Below, piece after piece: positions 8,918 through 16,400 of a stretch of 64,000 nucleotides of DNA. Made by a program: the position numbers and the translations under genes. The stretch's first letter is position 1, and each line of letters starts with the position of its first letter. Origin of the DNA: Pseudomonas corrugata (GTDB taxonomy: Bacteria > Pseudomonadota > Gammaproteobacteria > Pseudomonadales > Pseudomonadaceae); NCBI RefSeq assembly GCF_001269905.1, contig NZ_LHVK01000003.1, positions 124,001 to 188,000 of the forward strand, read 5' to 3'. The notes under the pieces were generated by a model. The model saw only the letters and a list, made by a program, of their open reading frames with translations, did not search any database and was not told the DNA's origin.

Positions 8918-9209
8918 GACCGATCTCCTCGAAACCTTGCTCCAGGCGCAGACGCACCACGCCGGGGGTGGCGCCGAAATCATGGATATCGATGGACAGC
9001 GCGGGTGGCGTCTGGCCGTCGAACATCCGGCTGAAGAGATGCTGCCAGCGTTGCTCGCTGCCATTGACCGAGGTCTGCACCTGGATAGTCAGCTTGCCTG
9101 CCAGCCCCGGCTCGATCAGCACTTCCAGGTCACCCGAGCCGACACAGCCCACCAGCGCCCGGCCCCGTGGCGGCTGCCCGGCGGGAAATTCAAAGGATAA
9201 GGTTTCCAT
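8910..9209 (-). CDS. mdcC: Malonate decarboxylase acyl carrier protein (delta subunit)
   Basis: A 99-residue carrier protein starting [11 protein letters not shown]. Ser25 in VGSGDLEVL is at the position known in Klebsiella MdcC to carry 2'-(5''-triphosphoribosyl)-3'-dephospho-CoA, so the attachment site is intact. The ATG at 9209 shares one base with the mdcB stop. An in-frame ATG two codons earlier is possible, but the chosen start gives the standard Ser25 numbering. Confidence 0.93.
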   Translation of the reverse strand: METLSFEFPAGQPPRGRALVGCVGSGDLEVLIEPGLAGKLTIQVQTSVNGSEQRWQHLFSRMFDGQTPPALSIDIHDFGATPGVVRLRLEQGFEEIGHD

Positions 9210-10084
9210 CAGCAAACTCCCTGGATGACGCTATCACCCGACTCGATACGGTCGATGAACAGGCAGGCCGCGAGCAGGTCGGCGGCGCCGCCGGGCGAGG
9301 CGTTCAATGCAATCAGTTGTTGGTCCAGTGCGTGCAATCGGCGACGGCCGTCAAGGCTCGCACTGCCACCGGCATCCAGTACCGCCTGGGCACCGGCCTG
9401 CATGGCCCGCAAACCGGGTTCGCCGGCGCGGTACAGCACACAGGTGTCCGCCAGTTGGCTCATGATCGCCAGTAAGGCATCGAGCCGGGCGTTCTGCTCG
9501 CCATGGGCCTGGGTGCGGCTGCGCCTGAGTTGCGGCAGTGCGCGTTGCATGATCGAAGGAAAGCCAAGCTGCGCTTCTTCCCTTGCACCGCGTGCGCCGT
9601 AGCGCTGGGCCACTTGGGCGCCATGACTGAGGGGTCTTGGCGCGTAGCGATCTTCAAGCAGCGCCAGGCGTGCGGCACGCAACGTGACGGCACCGGCTGC
9701 GCTGGATTCAGGCTCCAGCGCAGCCGCCGCCACCAACAGGCCCAACGCCCAGATCGCGCCACGATGGGTATTCACACCATCGGTGGTGGCGAGCATCGCC
9801 GCTTCGCCTTCACGACCGATGCGCCCGAGGGCTTCGCGCAGCGGCAGGCCCACTTCACCGAACGCCAGTGCCGCGTCAGCCATTTCCTTGAAGGCCGGCC
9901 ACAAGGAAAGCGCCGAGGCATGCATCAGTCCCAGGTGCAGATCGGTATGGGCGCCATTGCCACGGCGGTCCACCAGCGCCGGTTTGGGCGACAGGTCCGC
10001 TTCGTCGATCAGCGCGTCCACCGCCAGGTCCGCCAGCCGTTCGGCCAGGGTCAGCGTTTTCGGTTGCAGGTTGAGTGCGTGCAT
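9209..10084 (-). CDS. mdcB: Triphosphoribosyl-dephospho-CoA synthase
   Basis: The 291-residue product belongs to the CitG/MdcB family: it has the [19 protein letters not shown] signature near residue 32 and later [11 protein letters not shown]. The enzyme makes the prosthetic-group precursor from ATP and dephospho-CoA, which MdcG then loads on MdcC. The start MHALNLQP overlaps the mdcA stop by one base (TAATG). A longer frame to 10132 lies inside mdcA and is rejected. Confidence 0.93.
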   Translation of the reverse strand: MHALNLQPKTLTLAERLADLAVDALIDEADLSPKPALVDRRGNGAHTDLHLGLMHASALSLWPAFKEMADAALAFGEVGLPLREALGRIGREGEAAMLATTDGVNTHRGAIWALGLLVAAAALEPESSAAGAVTLRAARLALLEDRYAPRPLSHGAQVAQRYGARGAREEAQLGFPSIMQRALPQLRRSRTQAHGEQNARLDALLAIMSQLADTCVLYRAGEPGLRAMQAGAQAVLDAGGSASLDGRRRLHALDQQLIALNASPGGAADLLAACLFIDRIESGDSVIQGVC

Positions 10085-11754
10085 TACCAGCTCCTGAACT
10101 TGGCGGGTGGGTTGTAGAGGCCGCCGGACCACTCCACCAGGTCGGCCACGCTCTTGGCGGCGAGTAATTCGCGGGTGGCGTCGGTGCGGCGGATACCCAA
10201 GTCTTCGGGCAACGCGATCAGCCCTTCGCGGCGCATGCGGGCAGTGTCCTTCGGGTCGTGGCGCAGGCCGATGGCGGTGACCCCGGCAACCGCCGCGATC
10301 ATCGCCTGGCGCTCTTCCAGTGAGCGGGCCTTGTACAGATAGGCGATGCCCTCTTCAGTCAACAGATGGGTAACGTCGTCGCCGTAGATCATGATCGGCG
10401 CCAGGGGCATGCCGGCTTTCTTCGCCACGTCCACCGCATCGAGGGTGTCGACGAACGTCGGTTTGCCGCCCTCCTGGAAGGTCTCGACCATCTGCACTAC
10501 CAGCTTCTTGCCGCGTTCGAGCAACGGGGCCTCGCCGTCGCCGTGGCGCATGTCGAGCCAGGCCGGGGTACCGTGGCGGCGACCACGGGGATCGTGACCC
10601 ATGTTCGGCGCACCACCAAAACCGGCCAGTCGGCCTCGAGTAACCGTCGAGGAATGACCGTCACCATCCACTTGCAGGGTGGCACCGATGAACAGGTCAA
10701 CCGCGTACTGGCCGGCCAGTTGGCAGACCATGCGGTTAGAGCGCAGCGAGCCATCGCGGCCGGTGAAGAACACGTCCGGCCGGGCGGCGATGTAATGTTC
10801 CATGCCCAGTTCGGTACCGAAGCAATGCACGCTCTCGACCCAGCCGCTTTCAATGGCCGGGATCAGCGTCGGGTGAGGATTGAGGGTCCAGTTGCGGCAG
10901 ATCTTGCCCTTCAGACCGAGAGATTCGCCGTAGGTCGGCAGGATCAGCTCAATGGCGGCGGTGTTGAAGCCGATGCCGTGGTTGAGGGACTGGACATTGT
11001 GCTTTTCATAGATCCCACGGATCGCCATCATCGCCATGAGCACATGCACAGGCTTGATGTGGCGCGGGTCGCGGGTGAATAGCGGTTCGATGTAGAACGG
11101 CTTGTCGGCCACCACCACGAAATCCACCCAGGACGCCGGGATGTCCACTCGTGGCAAGTCGCTGACGTCATCCACCAACTGGTTGACCTGGACGATGACG
11201 ATGCCATCGCTGAAGGCCGCCGGCTCGATCAGCGCCGGAGTGTCTTCGGTGCTGGGACCGGTGTAGATGTTGCCGGCGCGGTCGGCCATGAAACCGGCCG
11301 AGAGCACCACGTTGGGAATCAAGTCCACCACCAGCCGGGCGTAGAGTTCGATGTAGGTGTGGATCGCGCCGATTTCCAGCAGACCGTCTTCCAGCAACTG
11401 GCTGATACGCAGGCTCTGGGTCCCGGCGAAGGAAAAATCGAGCTTGCGGGCGATGCCGCGTTCGAACAGGTCCAGGTGCTCGGAGCGGCCGACACTGGGC
11501 ATGATCATGTGCAAGTCGTGCAGCTTCGAAGGATCGGCCTTGGCCAGGGAACGCGACAGGAAATCCGCCTGTTTCTGGTTGTTGCCTTCCAACACCACAC
11601 GGTCGCCAGGTTCTATCAGAACCTGCAACGCCTCGACGATCCGATCGGTGGGCAATACCACACCATCGACCATGCCCTTCACCTGTTCGAGACGCCGCTG
11701 CTTTTCGCCGCGCCGCCGCGTCCAGCGCGAGTCGGGGGATATTGTTGTTGTCAT
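10084..11754 (-). CDS. mdcA: Malonate decarboxylase alpha subunit, acetyl-S-ACP:malonate ACP transferase
   Basis: The first gene of the operon encodes 556 residues (from [15 protein letters not shown]; a start two codons upstream is also possible). MdcA is a CoA-transferase-like enzyme that exchanges the acetyl group on MdcC for malonate and so starts each catalytic cycle. Recognisable segments are [17 protein letters not shown] near residue 55, [20 protein letters not shown] and [22 protein letters not shown]. The length fits the family (about 550). With MdcB-H and MadLM the cluster allows growth on malonate. Confidence 0.94.
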   Translation of the reverse strand: MTTTISPDSRWTRRRGEKQRRLEQVKGMVDGVVLPTDRIVEALQVLIEPGDRVVLEGNNQKQADFLSRSLAKADPSKLHDLHMIMPSVGRSEHLDLFERGIARKLDFSFAGTQSLRISQLLEDGLLEIGAIHTYIELYARLVVDLIPNVVLSAGFMADRAGNIYTGPSTEDTPALIEPAAFSDGIVIVQVNQLVDDVSDLPRVDIPASWVDFVVVADKPFYIEPLFTRDPRHIKPVHVLMAMMAIRGIYEKHNVQSLNHGIGFNTAAIELILPTYGESLGLKGKICRNWTLNPHPTLIPAIESGWVESVHCFGTELGMEHYIAARPDVFFTGRDGSLRSNRMVCQLAGQYAVDLFIGATLQVDGDGHSSTVTRGRLAGFGGAPNMGHDPRGRRHGTPAWLDMRHGDGEAPLLERGKKLVVQMVETFQEGGKPTFVDTLDAVDVAKKAGMPLAPIMIYGDDVTHLLTEEGIAYLYKARSLEERQAMIAAVAGVTAIGLRHDPKDTARMRREGLIALPEDLGIRRTDATRELLAAKSVADLVEWSGGLYNPPAKFRSW

Positions 11755-11870
11755 GACCACTCCACGGGTTCGCTGTCGTGAGGATTACCTTAGGAGTGAT
11801 GGGACGATGGCATCAATCAAGCTCGACGGTGGATCGTTACGCTTGGAGTAATGGTTGAAATGAATTTCGT
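11755..11870. promoter_or_regulatory. Upstream region of the mdc operon
   Basis: No coding feature is visible in these bases between mdcA and the REPIN. The mdc promoter and MdcR site should lie here because mdcA is the first gene of the minus-strand operon. I could not identify a convincing operator by eye. Confidence 0.35.
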
Positions 11871-11956
11871 GTGGGAGCGAGCCTGCTCGCGATGGCGGTG
11901 GGTCAGCCTGTATCTGTTCTGAATGGGGCGCCGCTATCGCGAGCAGGCTCGCACAC
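11871..11956. repeat. REPIN (paired inverted REP), class A
   Basis: GTGGGAGCGAGCCTGCTCGC at the left and its inverse GCGAGCAGGCTCGCACAC at the right flank a 40-base centre. The right arm has one change (CGCACAC for CGCTCCCAC), so this copy is slightly decayed. It belongs to the same family as the copies at 29511, 38834, 41993, 51043 and 57967. Confidence 0.85.
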
Positions 11957-12014
11957 AGGGTTGTGGTGGGCTCAGATTCTGCGGCTTGCGCCAGGATCAG
12001 TAGATGTCCATCAA

Positions 12015-12421
12015 TCACCGGACCCGCTCGAGCAGTTCCACAGCACTCTCAATCAGTTGAGCGAGAAGCCCATGATCTTCATCCATGTAGCCTTCGTATT
12101 CGGCAAGATTGCGCCGTTCATGGCAAAGCGCAAATATGCGGACCTGAAGCTTGCTGGCATCTGCCGTTTGAATCAGACATTAAAAAACCAGATAACGCTT
12201 GTCCGAACGATAGCCGCTCAAGCGCAGTGCCGTAAGCGCCAGGGCATGAGCCGCGTTGTAGGCCAGGTCAAACCGGCTGGCGAATGAAAGAGACGGCGTT
12301 TGTGCGTCATTGAGGCGAGCCATTGCCGAGTGCATCAAACCTCGCATTCCTGGCGATCAGGCGGTTCGGCCTTAAGCCCGCCACTACGTAACAGATTCTC
12401 CAGGCTTTCCTGGTATCCCAT
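12015..12421 (-). pseudogene. HEPN-domain protein remnant (disrupted)
   Basis: Read from the ATG at 12421 the translation runs MGYQESLENLLRSGGLK..., then hits a TGA at 12335-12337. In the next frame it continues MHSAMARLNDAQTPSL, SFASRFDLAYNAAHALALTA, LRLSGYRSDKRYLVF, a TAA at 12180-12182, and then CLIQTADASKLQV and ERRNLAEYEGYMDEDHGLLA. The RNLAEYEG block is typical of HEPN proteins, in which an R-x4-6-H or related motif forms the RNase site. One frameshift near 12336 and one nonsense codon, probably CAA to TAA, disrupt the gene. It overlaps the 3' end of the nucleotidyltransferase remnant, the standard order of such pairs. Confidence 0.75.
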
Positions 12422-12937
12422 CCTTGGACTCCAAAGGGTCTTCACCCAGCAAGCTGATCTTGTCCTGTTGCGCCACTCGCACCACGAAGTGGTTGCCAGC
12501 TGCAAATTTTGCGACCCAGTCCTGAGGCGCGTAGAGCGTAGGGTTGAGAGGTCGGCCCAGTTGCTCTTCCAAGGGCATGAGCCTTGGCGATGGAACCGTA
12601 GACGAATGCCCATTTTAGCTGCCCGGAAAAAGGCTCCAATGCTTGGCGAATCGGCTCGGCTATGCCGATGGTTTTGCGAACGATGCCCAGCAGTTCAGCG
12701 TAAATCGGGCAGTGTGTATTGGCCTGGTAATGGGTTTTGGTTACCTTGACGAGTCAACCTCAGAACGCCCGAATTCTGCAAGCGCTCCAGCTCGCGCATC
12801 AGACTGCCTTTGCCCACTTGAGCCCAGCGAGCAATCTCATTGGTGTAGAAACTCTGATCCGGTTTCCCGAACAACAAACCCAGGATCCGTTGCTGGGTTA
12901 CCGTAAATAATGCATCGCTGAGAGAGAGATGATTCAT
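12384..12937 (-). pseudogene. Winged-helix / nucleotidyltransferase (MNT-type) regulator remnant
   Basis: The first 67 residues (MNHLSLSDALFTVTQQ... GKGSLMRELERLQNSGVL) form an intact winged helix-turn-helix. A one-base insertion near 12736 shifts the frame, after which HYQANTHCPIYAELLG and GQLKWAFVYGSIAKAHA continue in another frame. At about 12573-12578 the sequence jumps to LPLEEQLGRPLNPTLYAPQ, so the SDxDL segment that should follow the GS motif is deleted. The catalytic aspartates of the nucleotidyltransferase are therefore gone. The gene is paired with the HEPN remnant downstream and preceded by an intact palindrome. Confidence 0.75.
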
Positions 12938-12951
12938 GGAGAAACCATAAG

Positions 12952-12985
12952 TCCCAAAAAGGGACCGATAGGTCCCTTTTTGGGA
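12952..12985. promoter_or_regulatory. Perfect 15-bp palindromic operator upstream of the wHTH remnant
   Basis: TCCCAAAAAGGGACC (12952-12966), spacer GATA, then the exact inverse GGTCCCTTTTTGGGA (12971-12985). Each arm is itself a near-palindrome (TCCC-AAAAA-GGGA), so the site looks like two adjacent half-operators. It lies 14 bases upstream of the ATG of the winged-helix remnant and just after the end of chpC, as expected for an autoregulatory operator. Confidence 0.7.
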
Positions 12986-12989
12986 ATTA

Positions 12990-13469
12990 TCAAGTCTTAA
13001 GACCTCCAGAGGGGCTAATGAGTCCGGCGGCGATCACCAGTTCTTCCAGGGCCAACAGATCCGGCACCTTCGCCACATGCTCGCCCACCTGCACAGCCGC
13101 CTGCTCCAGCCCGCACAACGGCACGTCGACGTAACTCAACTGGCTATCGAGCTTGTAGGAGCGCGGGATGCCCTGCACCAGCAGGGCGATGAACTTCAAT
13201 TCCGCTCGACCGCCCAAGGCGTTGAGCACGGCGATACGGGCGCGTTCGCCAATCACGGTTTTCTGGTCGCAGGCGGATTCGAAGCTCAACAATGGGATCT
13301 GCCGTTCACGCCAGGTGACCCAACCCAGGAACCACGGCGGGGTGTCCATATCGAAGGTGCCGCGCTGATAGTCGATCAGCTCGGCCACGGCCACATTGGG
13401 CAACACCAGATGCCGGTCCGCCAGGGGCAACAGCAACCCGGTCAGGTAGCGGGTGCGGTGGTCATGCAT
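12990..13469 (-). CDS. chpC: CheW-like chemotaxis protein of the Pil-Chp system (ChpC)
   Basis: This 159-residue protein has a single CheW-type domain (TGLLLPLADRHLVLPNVAVAELIDY, then PPWFLGWVTWRERQIPLLSFE), similar in size to P. aeruginosa ChpC. ChpC is an auxiliary adaptor linking receptors to the ChpA histidine kinase. Its start overlaps the chpA end by eight bases, so the two genes are probably translated together. In P. aeruginosa the methylesterase gene chpB lies between them; it is missing here. Confidence 0.82.
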   Translation of the reverse strand: MHDHRTRYLTGLLLPLADRHLVLPNVAVAELIDYQRGTFDMDTPPWFLGWVTWRERQIPLLSFESACDQKTVIGERARIAVLNALGGRAELKFIALLVQGIPRSYKLDSQLSYVDVPLCGLEQAAVQVGEHVAKVPDLLALEELVIAAGLISPSGGLKT

Positions 13470-16400
13470 GGGGTTTGCTCCAGTGGGCGATGCTCTCGAG
13501 CAACACTGACTCCTGATAGGGCTTGCCCAGGTAGTCGTTGACGCCGATGGCCATGGCCCGGTCTCGGTGTTTCTGGCCGGTGCGGGAGGTGATCATGATG
13601 ATCGGCAGGTGAACCAGGCGCGGATCGTTGCGCACCTGCGTCGCGACCTCGAAGCCGTCCATGCGTGGCATTTCGATATCCAGTAGCATCAGGTCCGGGG
13701 TGTGCTCGGCCAGCACCGCCATGGCATCCACGCCGTCTTTGGCAGTCAGAACGTGCATGCCATGTCGCTCCAGCAGGCGGCTGGTGACCTTGCGGACCGT
13801 CACCGAATCGTCCACCACCAGTACCAGCAGTGGCCGCTGATGCTCGCCCTCGCCTTCGGCCAGTACCGGGCGGCGTGGGGCCTGACTGGGCATGGCGCGG
13901 ATCGGTGCCAACAGATCGAGAATCAGCACCACCCGGCCATCACCAAGGATCGTCGCGCCGGAGAGGCCCTGTACCGCCGAGAATTGTGAGCCGAGGCTTT
14001 TCACCACGATCTCCCGGGTCCCGACGGTCGCATCCAGCTGTACTGCGATATGCCGTTCGTTGCAATGCATCAGCAACAGGGGCAAGGACTGGCTCTGACC
14101 CAGCAGTTTAGGGCGGGGAGCGCTTTTCAACAGCTCGCCCAGGTAGCACAGCTCATAGCGTTGCCCGGCGTAGGTATAGGTCGGTGGATCGAGCTGGTAA
14201 TAAGCCTCCAACTCGGCAGGCAGCACCCGCACGATGCTTTCGATGGTGTTCAACGGAATCGCGTACAGGTCTTCGTGACATTGCACCATCAGGGCCCGGT
14301 TGACCGACACAGTAAAGGGCAGGCGGATGCGGAAGTGCACACCCTGCCCCGGCGTCGAGTCGATCACCATGCTGCCGCCCAGTTGCCGCACCTCTTCGTG
14401 GACCACGTCCATGCCGACGCCACGCCCGGAGATCTGGGTGATCTTTTCGGCGGTGGAGAATCCCGGTTGCAGGATGAATTGCAGCACGTCGCGGTCGCTG
14501 ATGTCGGTGTCCGGTGCCAGCAGCCCGCGCTTGATCGCCTTGCGCCGCACCGCGTCCAGCGGCACGCCGGCGCCGTCGTCACGGATATCGAAAACGATGT
14601 CGCCGCCTTCGCGGGACAGGTCGAGGCTGATACGCCCACGGGCCGGCTTGCCTGCGGCAATGCGCACGTCGGCCGGCTCCAGGCCATGATCGACGGCGTT
14701 ACGCAGCATGTGCTCCAACGGCGCGGCCATGCGCTCCAGCACATTGCGATCCATCTCGCCTTCGGCATTATCGACGACGAACTCCACATCCTTGCCCAGC
14801 TCCTGGGCCACTTGCCGGACGATGCGCTGGAGCCGCGGCACCATACGCTCGAACGGCACCATACGCGTGCGCATCAGGCCTTCCTGGAGCCGGGTATTGA
14901 TGCGTCGCTGTTGCTGCAAAAGGTTCTCGGCATCATGGTTGCTGCGATCCAGGGTTTCCTTGAGATCGAGCAAGTCCGAGGCAGACTCGAACAACGCCCG
15001 GGATAATTGTTGCAGCTGGGAATGACGGTCCATCTCCAGCGGGTCGAACTCTTCGTAGCCCAGGCGCTCGGCCTCCACTTGCTGGCGACTGAGGATCCGC
15101 CCCTGGGTTTCGGTGTCCAGGCGTCGCAACTGGTCGCGCATGCGCTCGATGGTGGTTTCCATTTCGCTCAGGGCCACATGCGCATCGTTGACCTGCTGTT
15201 CGATTCGGCCACGGAAAATCGACGTTTCCCCGGCGAGGTTTACCAGATCGTCCAGCAGTTCGGCAGACACCTTGACCATGTCCGTACCGTCGCTCGATGC
15301 ACCTGGCTCGGGCTTGGCGGCCACGGGTGTCGCGACTACCGCCAGGGGCACGGCCGGGGCCACTGAGGGCTCCGGTGCCGGGGCTTCGCTGTGCTGCGGG
15401 TGGTTGACCGCCTGGATCTGCGTAATCAGCCGGTCCGCCGGCGGGCATGCCAGGCCGGCCTGCACAGCATCGAGCATGTGGGCCAGGCGGTCATGGCTGC
15501 TCTGCAGCAGGACGAACAGCGCCGGCGTCGGTTGCAGCAGGCCTGCGGACAAGCCTTCGTAGAGGTTTTCCAGTTCATGGGCCAGGTCGCCAATGGGCCC
15601 GATCTCCACCATCCGCGCACCGCCCTTGAGGGTGTGCAGGTCTCGCAGCAGGGTTTCCACCGCCTGGCGATTCGACGGTTCGGCTTGCCAGCGCAGCAAG
15701 GCCGCGCCGGAGCTGTCGAGGATGTCGAAACCTTCCTCCAGAAAGATTTCCAGCAACTCGGGATCGTGACTGGCGGTGTCGCCCGGGATCGACCCGGCGC
15801 CCTCGACGGCGTTCGGCTTGTCCTGACGGAATCGGCGGATGGCGTCAATCAGCGAAACCGGATCGCCTAACGTCTGGCCCTGTTGCAATTGTCCAAGCAG
15901 CAGGTCGAGGCGTTCGTGACTGCTGTTGAGCAGCTGAGCCAGCTCATCGCTGTAGTTGTATCGACGGTCTACCAGGCCTTCGTAGAGGTTTTCCAACTCT
16001 TGGGCCAGATCGCTGATCGGCCGGATATCAGCCATCCGTGCGCCGCCCTTGAGGGTGTGCAGGTCCCGTTGCAACGAGGACAGCGACGCCCCGTTGTCCG
16101 GGTCGGCCAGCCATCGTTGCAAGGCCTGGGCCGCGTTCTCCAGGATATCCTGGGCCTCTTCGAGAAAGATCGAGGTGATGTCGTCGTCCATCGACGTGTC
16201 GGCGGGAACGTCGCGTTCGAGTTCGGCGGTTGCACGACCCAGCTCGCGGATGCTCAAGGTGCGGCTGCCATCGCTGCGGATCAGGCCCGTGGCCGACGGA
16301 TCGAGTCCGGCCTCGAGCAGGGCGTGCAGGGCATGCACCCGCTCGGGCCGTGGATGCACATGCTGACCGGCCGCCAACTCATCGAGCATGTCGATCAACG

